Shown here one piece after another: positions 1 to 10,842 of a stretch of 64,000 bases of DNA. Numbering within the stretch: the first letter of the stretch is position 1; each line of letters opens with the position of its first letter. The notes under the pieces were generated by a model that was given only the letters and a program-made list of their open reading frames with translations, had not been told where the DNA came from and did no database searches. Source of the stretch: Carposina sasakii. Taxonomy: Eukaryota > Arthropoda > Insecta > Lepidoptera > Carposinidae. The stretch covers positions 10,788,001-10,852,000 of the forward strand of contig CP053153.1 in the NCBI GenBank assembly GCA_014607495.2, given 5' to 3'. The position numbers and the translations under genes were made by a program.

Positions 1-660
1 GTAAATAAGTACTACGAATTTATAGTTGGGTATGTAAGATAATCACGTTGAACATTTTTTTTTTGCTGTAAAATCAAGTTTTAAAAATTGTTATAGAATC
101 TTCCATAAAAACTTCGGTAATCGTATGTACTACAAAATTTCAGATGATTTATAAGGTAATAGTGTTGTACATTTTTTGTGCTATAAATTTTATTCTAATA
201 AAAATGTATACTACTTATTAGCACAAAGATGTATGGATAGATACTTGTCCCGACCGTCACAGAGTTAATTAAAAATAAGTTCTTACTTCCCTAAATGAAA
301 TCTATGAATACCTTAGTCTATTCAATTTAGGGTTGTCAAATCCGATAATTATGTAGTAGGTACCACTGACATTGTTTCGCAATTTGGAACCCTTCAAAAT
401 TTGTCTTACCATCAATCTTAACTATAAAATAATTATATTGTACAAGCGAAGGACGAGGATCACTTATTTATTATTATAAACCAACAATGGATTGAACTTG
501 TAGGTAAATTAAGAAATGTTTTATTTAGCATAAATAATAACCAACATACACATGGTTGTGCTCTAAAAATGAAATCGCTAGAAGTGCAGAATCGCGAATG
601 AGAGCCACGTATGGGTATAGCGGGGTCACATGTACGTGTAAGAAAGAGACAAATTGCATT
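1..660. other. AT-rich stretch, no gene seen
   Basis: I see no open frame of interest, repeat terminus or splice-bounded exon here. It is AT-rich and reads like intron or intergenic DNA. Confidence 0.6.
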
Positions 661-663
661 ATC

Positions 664-756
664 ACTTAAGAGGAATCCTCTTGGTTCTAGACGACTCTTA
701 CAACATGCAGCTTAAATGTATTCTAGTAAAGTCCCGCGTCAGCACATGCCCTACGA
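664..756 (+). repeat. 3' fragment of unnamed 215-bp repeat family
   Basis: The words 'cgactcttacaacatgcag', 'gtattctagtaaagtccc' and 'gtcagcacatgccct' line up in order with the 3' half of the repeats at 10591-10802 (+) and 29384-29612 (-). The 5' half ('gaaatggggtagccagaac') is absent, so this is a truncated, diverged copy. No coding capacity or A-rich tail is visible. Confidence 0.5.
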
Positions 757-1889
757 ATAAAATATAAATACCTTCCTAAACAGTACTGTCGAATTAAAAA
801 CCTCTTTAATGTCAGTTAAAGATATTTTCCACAATTATGTCATGACGTAGTCGATCGACTTCGTATGAATAAAAATAGAAATAAAATTATAAATTCAATC
901 CTTGTAGCATCTGTTAGATTTATTATTCTGTATAAATAATTTACTGTCGTATAATACAAGCGCCTGTTTAGATTTTTAATTAGGTGCTATGTTGCATTAA
1001 TATCTATCTAGGTGATTCCTTAATTTTTTAAGTTAATCACGTAATGAGCACAAATTGCTTATAGCTTTGGGTTTTCTCCTGTGTAATGTTATTGATTCTG
1101 TAAAAAGAAATAGAACATCGAGTAGGTAACCTGTATCGGTAAATCTGTGACTAAATCTTATTATCATAAAAATATTTCTTAGATCGCACAATTAACCTAG
1201 GCTCTATAATTTATCTTCAAGTGTATGCTAGGTCTAGAGGGCCCATAGAATTGATGATTGAATTGGACAGGGTCCTTTGTTTCGTCACAGGGCATTATCT
1301 GACATGCTTGTCAGTCACACTTGAGCCGCTGGCGACGTCGGTCATCTCGTTGAGCCTCTCATGGAACAAGGATTGTGCTGAACAATCATTGCACGTATAC
1401 TCCGTCCGTCGTAATTAATTGTCTAAGCTCTCTGAAAATTGTGGTGTGACAACAATTTTGAAAATATAAGTCACTTGCCCTTTGCCACTAATATTAAGGA
1501 GGTTATTAGGTAACATGGTATTGGAAACATTGCCGTGTGGTTATTTTGTAGTATGATCGGAAAACTTTGTCATAGAAAAGCCGATAAAAAGCTATAGAAA
1601 TAAGTACCGAGTATTTTCTTTTATTTTTGTAGTTTCCGATCCAGTTTGTTGACATATTGCCATGTTGATTGAATCTGGCAACAATTTGTTCCTAGACAGC
1701 ACCACTTTATCTTTCACAGCTGTCGCCTACATTCCGCCAATACATTGCTCTGGCGCTTCCGTCACTGTCCGCTCCGTTTTTTTAGCTTTAAAAGCTGTTT
1801 GTTTACTTATCTACTTTATCGCTAGGTTTTACTCAATAGGTATTTTCTCTACGCCATGGAATTTATGTAGAAGCTCTTTATGTAGTGTC
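757..1889. other. No recognisable gene
   Basis: AT-rich DNA with two short open frames (65 codons at 1221-1418, 76 codons at 1662-1892). Neither resembles a known family nor has flanking splice or promoter signals. The second runs into a repeat fragment. I regard both as chance frames. Confidence 0.5.
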
Positions 1890-1890
1890 T

Positions 1891-1918
1891 AGCTGAGACT
1901 TCGCTCGCGTGGACTACA
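1891..1918 (+). repeat. Fragment of lepidopteran 'gcgacttcgtccgcgtgga' repeat
   Basis: 'gagacttcgctcgcgtggactac' is a degenerate copy of the 5' core of the family that is better preserved at 11684, 19726, 20286 and 46562-46900. Only about 28 bases remain. Confidence 0.5.
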
Positions 1919-1959
1919 TAATATCTAAGTCTATGTCCTTCTCCGTATTCCCCACTATA

Positions 1960-2339
1960 CAGGGTGATTTTTCGTTGCCACCCTTAACGAAGGGTACGTA
2001 CTCTATACATCAAATAAAGTAAGTTTATGCCAAAAAAAATGCTGGGAAAAGACGTAATTCTTTTTATTTTTTTTATTATGTACTTAATCGGGCGAAATTT
2101 AGTGTCCAGTATTCATGCTAGTTTTTTCATAGACAGATATTAATTATTTCTTGTAAAAAAATCTTGCTACACGCGTCAATGTGCATTTATGCAGTAACAC
2201 GCAGTCTATTTATTCAACTTTGGACCCTAATATTTTGGAAACCGGACACTTCACAGGTATGCTTCCATGGAAAAAAATGATCGTGATGATGAGGAGATTC
2301 CGTAGTTTTCGGGAACGTTCACGACCAAAACTCACCCTG
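1960..2339 (+). mobile_element. CAGGGTG MITE, copy 1 (380 bp, TA target duplication)
   Basis: The element begins CAGGGTGATTTTTCG and its other end, reverse-complemented, begins CAGGGTGAGTTTTGG, giving imperfect terminal inverted repeats of about 15 bp. TA dinucleotides lie directly outside both ends (1958-1959 and 2340-2341), as expected for Tc1/mariner-type insertion. The interior is AT-rich and non-coding, so this is non-autonomous. It aligns along its length with 12772-13152 and with most of the reverse strand of 48713-49059. The superfamily is inferred only from the TA duplication and short inverted repeats. A 64-codon frame inside it is not a gene. Confidence 0.75.
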
Positions 2340-2655
2340 TATGCAAATTTTCAAGAATATTGGTTGAATAAATAAAGCATAAAGAGATGTCAAACAAACA
2401 AAAATACTTTAACATTTAGGGTGATTATCAGAAGTTTGCTTATAATGCCTAATTTCTTTGGCGCAATTTTATTTTTCATATTTGCTTCATAAAAAATAAC
2501 ATACATTTTAGGCGTTAAGTACCGAAACCTACAGGAAATACTAAGAAATTAGGTTTTTCTTGGAGAAAATTAGAAAAAGTGTCAAATCCAGTGATATACT
2601 GTACTGAATACATATGCTTCATATTCATATAGGTAATGGATTATCAAAAGACAGG

Positions 2656-2854
2656 ATTTACAGTCAATTTCAATAACCGATCTCGAGAGATTTTTTGCAT
2701 ATTTCAGATTTACGCCCAATTTCAATACGAGAGATCAAAAAGTATCTTGGATTCTTTTATACCTAATTTGAAATTTTGTATGAAAATAATTGAAGATTAA
2801 ATCTAAGATATGCAAAAAATCTCTCAAGATTAGTTATAGAAATTGGCGGTAAAT
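2656..2854. repeat. Foldback element: long inverted repeat, about 57-bp arms
   Basis: The left arm (about 2656-2712) contains 'gagagattttttgcatat'. The right arm (about 2798-2854) contains its reverse complement 'atatgcaaaaaatctctc'. The arms match at roughly nine positions in ten and are separated by about 85 bp. No open frame lies inside. It resembles a small foldback MITE, but no clear target duplication is visible. Confidence 0.65.
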
Positions 2855-2859
2855 GTTTC

Positions 2860-3470
2860 ATTGTTTTCATTCAAAATTTCAAATTTGGAATAAAACAATC
2901 CGAGTTTCTTTATGACCTTTATGATAAGTATTGAAATTGGCCGATGTTTTTGGTAATCACCCAGTTGGGATTGGTAGTCGTTATCGTTCTAATGAAGGTT
3001 TGTTAGAAATATGTCTAACGAGGATTAGTTATTTACGTTTGATATTATCCGATTCTAAGGACAGCAGGGTCCTTTTACGGTTGCTATTATTCTGGACGGC
3101 CCATTACCTATTATGTAAGGTAGTGTTTAGGCTTCTTCACAACACCGAAAACACCCAATGCCTTCTCGTAGTACCTACCTGAAGTTTTGTATGTTCAGGC
3201 AGAACTGTATACGACCTCATCCATAGTAGTAGCTCCTAGCATTCTGAATTGATTTGTACTACAGCAACTTATCTGATCTCGGTCAGCTTTGACTATGTTG
3301 TTGACTTACAAGTTCATCTTGAGTCCTTAACGAGTTCTTATAGAAATACTCTTCGGAGGGACAGGTAGACGTACAAACGCTTGAACGCTCGATAGCGATT
3401 CTTTGAGGCACATAACCCGAAGAATTAGGTACTTCTACTTACATATATCAGACGGCGAAGCTGCGTGGTG
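2860..3470. other. No recognisable gene
   Basis: An 83-codon frame at 2931-3182 has no recognisable domain, and no exon-like boundaries were found. Probably intron or intergenic sequence. Confidence 0.5.
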
Positions 3471-3477
3471 CCGGCAG

Positions 3478-3722
3478 AGTAGAGTTTGTACCACCCCATG
3501 CCTGCCCGTGGGTATCGTACGAGGCGATTAAGGGTTTCCGAGAGGTGGGCAGCAGCGCCTCCCGTGTTGACAACATAGTCCGAAAATCACACTGCGGTCA
3601 CCAACCCGCCTGCCCAGCGTGGTGACTATGGGCAAAATCCCCCTGTGGCAGTAGCCTTGTGGAATGCTCTGGGGGAGGCCTACGTCCAGCAGTGGACTGC
3701 GATAGGCTGAAGACGATATTAG
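3478..3722 (+). mobile_element. 3' end of a lepidopteran non-LTR retrotransposon
   Basis: The sequence runs through 'cgtacgaggcgattaaggg', 'caacccgcctgcccagcgtg' and 'gaggcctacgtccagcagtg' to 'gataggctgaagacgat'. This is the series found in LINE 3' ends across Lepidoptera. The downstream half recurs at 51985-52116, and its terminal part at 47822-47888 and inside the elements at 4313 and 43783. No coding sequence remains, so it is a 5'-truncated copy. Overlapping reverse-strand frames of 68 and 72 codons are shadows. Confidence 0.75.
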
Positions 3723-3740
3723 ACATATAGACACGGCTGT

Positions 3741-3826
3741 GTTCCCGAAATGGGGTAGCCAGAACTGCAGGATTATAAAGGAGTTTCCAAAGCCACGTTA
3801 AGCATAGCTGAAACAAATGTCATTAA
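3741..3826 (+). repeat. 5' fragment of unnamed 215-bp repeat family
   Basis: It starts 'gttcccgaaatggggtagcc' and continues 'agaactgcaggattataaag', 'ccacgttaagcatagctg' and 'acaaatgt'. This matches the 5' half of the family (full copies at 10591 and 29384). It stops before the 'cgcctgagagaatacccgag' core. It lies directly downstream of a LINE 3' end. Confidence 0.6.
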
Positions 3827-4312
3827 ATAATTAGGTCATTGTCATAAAATTTTACTAAAATAGCAAAGTATATATTAAACGGATGTACATATTCCCTTTT
3901 CTTCTTTGCTACTCGTAGGTACTGGGTAGGTGGGCGAAAAGCATGTAAGTTCCCACACTTATCCGGTCTACGTTAACTAGGTATATTTACTAAAGGAAGT
4001 AGGTAAAGGTAAAAATGTCGTGCTAATCCCGTTGACAAGCGAGTGTGGGCTGATATTAAGTACTTACCTACCTACTTTTAGTTAAATGGGTAATTTTCGT
4101 ACGTCTGTTGAGATTAGATTATTATTTATTTCCTTTATTAGGGTTCTTTTTAACGAAAAAGAAACCGAGCTGAGGGATTCTTAGTATTTGAAAGGTAAAG
4201 AAAGATCATTGCACGAATAATCATGCAAGTACCTATTCAAAATATTGTCTTTAGTAGTCGCTAAAAATACTATCACAGTTGAAGAGGTTTTGTTTCCAAG
4301 AATTACTTTTTT
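3827..4312. other. No recognisable gene
   Basis: AT-rich, with repeated 'taggtacctac'-like words but no gene, repeat terminus or exon that I can support. Confidence 0.5.
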
Positions 4313-5126
4313 AACCGACTTCAAAAAAGAGAGGTTATCAATTCTCTATATGTCTGTATGTTTTTTTTTTATGTGTGTTACCTCAGAACTCCGTCATATA
4401 TGAACCGATTTCAATTTTTTTTATAGTTTGTCATGGTATGCTTCCAAGTTGGTCCCATATTCACCACATCAGGATCTGATGATGGGATCTTGGAGAAATC
4501 GAGGGCAATCCTCAAATATTGTAGGCACATGTAGTCTGTTTTTATACTTTTACTGAGCGTTTTGATCACCTACATATAAAACATAACATCTGATGATGGA
4601 ATCTCTAAGGAATCTAGGGATATCCTCAAATATAATAGGCACGAGTAGTCCGTTCGTCCGTCCGTCAGAGAATTATGGTCAGCTACACATAATATAAAGG
4701 AAACGAGGGCCTGATGATGGAGCCTCCGAAAAACAGATAGTGGAACTTTTTAGTAACAAAATCCCCCTATGGCAGGGGGAGGCCTACGTCCAGTAGTGGA
4801 CTGCAATAGGCTTATGAAGATGAAGATAATTGTGTTAAGTCGTGAAATTATATGTTGCGTACCTACATATTGCACCGACCCCAAATGATTGGGAACAGGG
4901 CAGGAAGAAGGAGTGTAATTATATGTTGCTTATATTGTCAGACTTAAAGTTTCGAAGCCTAGTCATTTCTCTCTTTTGTCATGTGGCCTATTTAATCATT
5001 TGCTGGCATATAAATCTGACAATATTATGCCTTCTAAACTTCGTACACGGCTTAACGCAATATATATTTGCCCTTTAGTAAAATTTTACTTTAGTAAGCT
5101 CGAGTTTTGGGAGGAAGTCGGTTTTT
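4313..5126 (+). mobile_element. AACCGACTTC inverted-repeat element, copy 1, with nested LINE ends
   Basis: It opens with 'aaccgacttcaaaaaagaga' and closes with 'gaggaagtcggtttttcg', so the ends are inverted complements (AACCGACTTC/GAAGTCGGTT). This family is abundant in Lepidoptera. Inside are a LINE 3' end ('ggggaggcctacgtccagta' to 'gcttatgaagatgaag', about 4761-4829) and a second LINE tail ('ttgcaccgaccccaaatgat', about 4858-4917). Copy 2 (43783-44735) carries the same two nested pieces in the same order, so both descend from one composite. Relative to copy 2 this copy lacks about 85 bp between 'atatgttgcg' and 'tacctacatattg'. A 78-codon frame is not a gene. Confidence 0.7.
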
Positions 5127-5214
5127 CGTTTTAAAAAAAATATTTTTATTCTGATTTATTTTACAAGCCATACATTGTAGTATGAGGCATACAAGAATTA
5201 CATGATGAAAGGAG

Positions 5215-5350
5215 TTTTTTATTGTATATAAATACTTTTAGATAAAATATTACTATTCGTCATATCAATGTTTGCATCTACCGGGATTCAAACCCAGGAC
5301 CTATGGCATCGCAGGTAGCGTCTCTACTAACTCCGCCAATCGGTCGTCGA
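5215..5350 (-). mobile_element. tRNA-derived SINE, diverged and truncated
   Basis: On the minus strand a tRNA-like head has a recognisable B-box region ('gggtttgaatcccgg') and a decayed A-box region. The body, including the reverse complement of 'catatcaatgtttgca', follows and then AT-rich sequence. It matches the better-preserved copy at 54591-54841. The anticodon region is not tRNA-like, so this is a retroposon and not a tRNA gene. Confidence 0.65.
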
Positions 5351-5753
5351 AGTTACCATTTCATTACTTGATTTCTGATGGATACCACAGCTTTTAACTC
5401 CATTTATTCATCACAAATTATTATTTTACTGTTAACCTATAGTAAAATTAACATTTATCGGTACAACAGGTATTAGGTATAATAGTGTAGCCTTCTATAT
5501 GTATGTATAAAGTATAATATAGTTTAATTTAAATCAGAGGGTAGGTAAGGACAAAACAAAGCTTTGTTCAAAAATATATAACTAATTGGGTCCTCGATGG
5601 AAAACGTGAAGTAAACATCATAATAGTACCAACCCTCAACAAGTAGGACAAATAGATCCAAATCCTTCGGCTCTCTTAACAAGCTCGTTATCTACTGAAG
5701 CGCAATACTTACACAAGTCGATATCCGCTCAAGACGTTTGGATTATTATTTAC
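5351..5753. other. No recognisable gene
   Basis: AT-rich. I see no coding, RNA or repeat signal. Confidence 0.5.
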
Positions 5754-5795
5754 TAGTTGACGCCCGCAACTTCGTTCGTTGTTAGCCTGTGTTAT
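5754..5795 (+). repeat. Fragment of 'ctagtggacgcccgcgac' repeat
   Basis: 'tagttgacgcccgcaacttc' is a diverged 5' end of this family. Only the first 40 or so bases remain before AT-rich sequence and the reverse-transcriptase fragment that starts near 5829. Confidence 0.5.
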
Positions 5796-5828
5796 TTATT
5801 ATATAGGTAAATTACTTATATAGCCTAG

Positions 5829-6930
5829 ATCAGGCCTGTAGCTGTAGGGTGCACCTACCGTCGCCTCATAGCTAAAATATGTTTCCGGGCCTTGGCAAAC
5901 ACTCTGGCCGACTACTTCCAGCCCCGGCAACTTGGTTTCGGCACCAGTGGTGGCTGCGAAGCCGCGGTGCACTCCTTGAGGACTTTCCTAGACAACCAGA
6001 ATGACTCAATTGTGCTGAAAGTGGATGTAAAAAACGCATTCAACTCTCTAGACAGGGGCGCCCTTTTGACAGCCATCAAAGAGAAAATCCCCAAGTCATT
6101 CAATTACCTTTGGCAATGCTACAGCGAAACCACTAAATTACTATTAATAATTTATAAATTACTAAATTACATTACACTAAAGACTACCTATTAGACTCAG
6201 CAGTTGGTTGCCAACAGGGCGACCCCCTAGGCCCAGGTATATTTAGCCTGGCTATCCATCCCATCATAGAGAAACTAAATTCTAAATTCAATGTCTGGTA
6301 CCTAGACGACGGCACCTTGGGAGGCGAGGCTGAAACTGTTCTAAATGATTTGGCCTTTATTATCGACGAATTCAAAAATATCGGCTTGGAACTAAACTTT
6401 TCAAAATGCGAACTCTTTATAAATAGCAGCAATCAAAATTTCACATCTGACAGTCTCTAAATTCCAAAATATCGCACCGGACATCAAAATTTTAAACAAA
6501 AGTACTCTTTGCCTCCTTGGGTCTCCGATCTTTGACGACGCAGTGGGTCCGTTCTTTGAAAACACAATCAATAGCTTCCATTCAGTTCGCTACTTGTGTT
6601 GACACACTTGCTGCGTCCCACACCGGCGGAACATCAGTTAAGGCCGGTGCTGCCGCATGTTCAGCCGAAAACGCCAAGCGTCGCAGATATGCAGGGCTCC
6701 CAGGAGACTACATGTTTGTGACGTTTGGCGTCGAGACACTGGGACTGTGGGGACCAGACGCTCATCGCCTCTATCGGGAAATTTCAAATAAATTACGCGA
6801 AAGCTCCCGTGACCAGAATGTTGATCTCTTTTTTGCGCAAAAATTAGCATTGCCATACAACGTGGCAATGCTGCCAGCATTCTGGGCACCCTCCCGGTAG
6901 ATGGCAACTTTGTAAATATATTTAATTTCG
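5829..6930 (+). pseudogene. Decayed reverse transcriptase of a non-LTR retrotransposon
   Basis: Translation gives reverse-transcriptase palm motifs spread over different frames. From about 5829: RPVAVGCTYRRLIAK, then GGCEAAVH and VDVKNAFNSLDRG (motif A). From 6194 in another frame: QQGDPLGPGIFSLAIHP (motif B) and YLDDGTLGG (motif C with the catalytic DD). From 6517 in a third frame: a C-terminal part with VETLGLWGPDAH, then AIQRGNAASILGTLP after a further shift near 6840. Between motifs A and B, at about 6135-6193, an AT-rich stretch with repeated 'ctaaattac' shifts the frame. A stop lies at 6458-6460. The element is dead. I cannot assign the clade from sequence alone, and no endonuclease domain is visible. 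AT-rich 3' untranslated sequence follows 6930. Confidence 0.85.
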
Positions 6931-7449
6931 TGTAGATTAAATTAGTTTTTAGTTTTATATAATGTAGTTAGTATTTGTAATAACGTAATTATTATACTAT
7001 ATTTTGTATATTGTTTGAATTGTATATTTGAATATATTTTCTAAGAAATATACCTAAAGTCCATGCTAGAGGTAAATTAAAAAGCTTATGTACATCTGTC
7101 ATCAAGTGTCAAGAAAAAGTAATAAATATCCAATTGTCACGTATCTACTTTTACCATTTTTTTACAGTCTCATTTGTAAAATATTTGTAGAATACGACAG
7201 TTCTTCTGCGTGAAATAACTACAATAAACAAATGAGATTTTCCGCTAAATATCTTTTACGGAATTAAAAGTCGCCTACGAAATAACTTATTTAAATTATC
7301 AAAACATTCATATCAGGTCACCTGTTATTTTGGCGGGTTTAGGTGCTTACAAACATACCTACCTACATCCGTCCAATCTTCTCTTCTTTGACATGTTTTA
7401 AAATACAATCAAAGACATTGTCTTTGATACAATTATGTATTAATACTTA
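6931..7449. other. Probable LINE 3' untranslated tail, then featureless DNA
   Basis: To about 7060 the very AT-rich sequence is probably the 3' untranslated part of the retrotransposon before it. From there to 7449 I see nothing identifiable. Confidence 0.4.
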
Positions 7450-7548
7450 TAATAATTTTTACAAATTATGAATGCAGAGGTCGTAGGTTCGATTCCCACC
7501 CGGGTGAGGAATTTTTTCCATTTCTTTATTAATAATTTTACAATTATG
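7450..7548 (+). mobile_element. 5'-truncated tRNA-like SINE bracketed by imperfect direct repeats
   Basis: 'gaggtcgtaggttcgattcc' followed by 'cacccgggtgagg' is the 3' half of the tRNA-like unit also seen at 23117-23573 and 55262-55496 (those on the minus strand). It continues into the same tail type ('attttttccatttcttta'). An imperfect direct repeat brackets it: 7450-7470 'taataatttttacaaattat' and 7530-7548 'taataattttacaattatg'. That fits a target-site duplication that has since diverged. The A box and D arm are missing. Confidence 0.6.
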
Positions 7549-8685
7549 TATATTTAAACAATAGGTAAGCTAAGAAGAAAGAAGATTGGATACTTAATCT
7601 TAGGTAGAGTTTTAGGTATTAACTTCAGTGACATTTTTGATAAATCTACAAAACCAGGCTTTCCTTCCATTATTCTAAAATATGTCGCATTCGAGAACTG
7701 CAGGAAAGTATAAAATGCAAATTTCATTGATATTCAATGGAAAAATGTACACAGAAAACCATTTACTTAAGATTATTCTGAATCTTGAGTGGCGTTTTCT
7801 CAAAGGACCGAAGATCAAAGCCATTGAGGCGAATACCTAATAAATAAAAAAGTAAGTACACATTATTACTTTGTGTTTTGTGGCTACTTCGATTGGCTTA
7901 AATCTCTCCATTTTGTCAAATCAAAAGTATTATGCAAACATAATCCAATTAAAATGTTGAAATTTCTCTTTGATAAAATATTATGTAATAGGTGGGTTCC
8001 ATCCATTCCAATGAAACGATTCGTATCGTGTTTATTTTATACCCATATTTTATGGAACCGTTCCAGTTCGAACGAAAAATCTCGTCAATATCTAATATTC
8101 AGCAAATAGATCAGTTGTTTTGAGAACGATGATTTATATTTCTAGTGCCGCCGGGTGGTCCTAATTCATAACAGGACCACCTTGTACCTGTGAGTGGCAC
8201 ATGAGATTATTAAAGCAGTGTGTTGTAGCGTTACATCGTACTATTAGGCTGTTAACTTGTCAGTCAAATCCCGTTAAGAGCTAACCAACAGCTTATACAA
8301 GTAGCCGTTGCGTTGCAAAATGCTATTTATAGCTTTGAGTACCAAAAGAGATTGCTAGTAACTACACGACTCCATGCTGATCTTTACGTTAACGATTTTA
8401 GGTTTAAGGGGACTGTAGTCGTAAATGACCTTGGCCATAGAAATCGGGAGTGACTGGATTTTACACGTGTAGTTTTGATTCAATATGCTTGGTGTAGGTA
8501 CAATTTTCATTGTTTATATTTACTCTGGTAATTAATTTAGGCTGACCACCGGCCTAGTTGAAACCACTCCCTGCCAGTCTACCCAGCAAGCCCTGGATTA
8601 AGTCATCAGTGGGCAAATCATCTGCGTAATGCCGCCCGCTCCGGTAATGCACGGCCGTCATTTCTGTCGCTCGGGCCGCTGTAAG
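7549..8685. other. No recognisable gene
   Basis: AT-rich sequence with chance frames (78 codons at 7873-8109). From about 8535 the base composition becomes more GC-rich ('gccgcccgctccggtaatgc'), leading into the possible regulatory site at 8686. Confidence 0.45.
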
Positions 8686-8700
8686 TGACGTAATTTGCAT
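8686..8700 (+). promoter_or_regulatory. Overlapping bZIP-like and POU-octamer-like sites
   Basis: TGACGTAA (8686-8693) is a CRE/bZIP-type site and ATTTGCAT (8693-8700) is a perfect POU octamer. They share one base and lie at the edge of a locally GC-rich patch. Together they could be an intronic enhancer element, but such short sites also occur by chance. Function is inference only. Confidence 0.25.
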
Positions 8701-10590
8701 ATTTAACGGCTTACAGGTGCTCTCTTGATTGTACTTGAAATTTTCTATTTAATATATTCCTGAAAATATGAAATTTATTATAATCTAATTAGATGGCACC
8801 TATCAGATGCCTTGTGAAAAAAGATAGGCTCATAATCTTTTAATCATAATTTAGACAAAGTTACAAATGGCGTTAATCATATCACCATTAAGAACATCGA
8901 TTTGTGTTGACTGATAACTTAAACGACATACGACACGACCGACACAGATTAACACCATGAATTTTAAATTGTCCTTAATGGCATAATGGAACTAATCGTC
9001 TACCTGTTTATAACTATTATTAAAAGTGTGTACGTTTTGTCATCACATCAGAAAACATTGTAATTGTAAACCATGTCAATATGTGGCACGCACGGACGGA
9101 ATCTCAGTCAGTATGATTGTTTATGGGCCCGCTTTTATTCTATGGAGGTCACGTTATCTAAAACAGCTGTCGGGCGCACACGGCCTACAATGGGCCCGTT
9201 TGTTTCCGTACTGTGCGATATTGTTTGTAATTTAAAATGTCGGCCGTATGTGAGGGTGGGCTTATTTTACCGTTCAATTGTGGATTTCCAAGGTGTATTG
9301 TTGCGTTGATTAGATCACGGAGAGCCTTGTGTAGAGCGGTCGGTGGACGCGGCTATCGCGTGTCGGCCGCAGCCGGCGACCCGTGCAAGAGACTGTGGTC
9401 CAAGTACCCGTTACGGCTTCCCGGGTTGACCACAACTGCATACACGACAGGAAATATTTAGGGTATTCTCTTTGTAAGATAACACGGGATTTACCCCAAA
9501 CCCTTGTCATGCTTTTGTAAGTTTAAATTGGGTTACCTACCTACGCGTTTATAAAATTCCATAGCTTTTATTACACGCTTTTGGCAAGTTTCTCAGAGAC
9601 ATTGTTGATTTTGGTGTGTAGGTAGATACGATCGAATTTCTTTCTAAGGGATCTCATTCTGCGAAAATGATCACGAGTTGACTCAAACGAAATTTGGTAT
9701 TGTCGAGCCTCCTCGAGCCCACTTAGATATCGCGCGCCTGAAACGTGATTTATTTTGTAGGTACTCAAAGATGCTTGCGTAACAAAAAACCTCGAAAATG
9801 GAGGGTAACGTTGAAAAGACGGCAACAATACGCTAATGGCTTATGTTTGCGATGACTGTCCCTCCCAGCCAACAGGCTCTATTATCATAGCCCGGCCCCT
9901 GTGCGCTGAATTGGCTAAATGTTTTGTGCCGCTGAAAAGATTCAAGATGACGGTGAAATTGTTGAGAAAATTGATCACTTCCACTCGAACTACTTGGCTT
10001 GTTATTTCAGTGGGCGGTTTTAGTTTGGTTTGTTTTAAATACTTCCAACGCCTTTTGTTGCCCGCGATTTCCTTCACCTTTCCAAAATTGTTTTTAACTT
10101 TATCGTAATTTGTTCTACTTTAGTTTACTTTTTCATTTCAGAACTTTGTCGAATTGCTTTGCAGCAATTTTAAAGTTGTAACTAATCAAAGTTTCGATAT
10201 TATTTTTGAAATTTTTCTATCCAATTTATGATAAAAGTATTTCATCCTAGGTAAGTACTAGGTTGAACGTCCTTTTTATAAGTACATAACTTAATTTCGA
10301 AAAGCGGCACGGCTAAATAATTTTTCATAAATGTCTGTTTCAAGATAACAGGCTTTTAGTATATAACTTGGAAAAGTTTTACACGACTTAATAGGTAAGT
10401 ATAGAATCTTAATTTGCTTCCCCATTTTTTAAGTTTCGCTGTTCGAGGCCGGGAGCGTGGGAAAGTTTTCCCAAGTTCTTTTTCAGCGTGTATTTTAAAC
10501 CGAATATTAAGTTTAAGGATACCCAATAATATCATGCATAATATAGTTACAGACATACCTACATATAAATTTACAACCAACATTTTGCTG
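8701..10590. other. No recognisable gene; local GC-richer patch at 9080-9440
   Basis: Overlapping frames of 66-90 codons occur on both strands (9026-9309, 9571-9828, 9836-10108, 10356-10659) with no known domain. A patch at about 9300-9430 is GC-rich. A strong-looking acceptor ends at 10140 ('ttttcatttcag'), but no usable donor follows it. Confidence 0.4.
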
Positions 10591-10802
10591 TGTACCCAAA
10601 AATGCAGTAGCCAGAACTGCAGAATCACGAAGGAGATCCTACAGCCACGTTTAGCTTAGCGGTATCAGATTTTAAATATCAGTGACAACTTGCTACAGTT
10701 TACCGCCTGAGAGAATGCCCGAGTTCGTTATTCGACTCTTACGACCTGTACGGACGGAGATGCAGCAATGTATTCTAGTTATGCTCCACATCAGTACAGG
10801 CT
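10591..10802 (+). repeat. Near-full-length copy of unnamed 215-bp repeat family
   Basis: In order it contains 'agtagccagaactgcagaat', 'ccacgtttagcttagc', 'cgcctgagagaatgcccgag', 'cgactcttacgacctg', 'ggagatgcagcaatgtattc' and 'cacatcagtacagg'. The same series, reverse-complemented, fills 29384-29612. Parts occur at 664, 3741, 13165, 27745 and 35452. There is no open frame, terminal inverted repeat or A-rich tail that would assign it to a class. I do not recognise a name for it. Confidence 0.65.
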
Positions 10803-10842
10803 ATTTATTTACATAAAAATATGATATGAGAGATGGCGTGTC

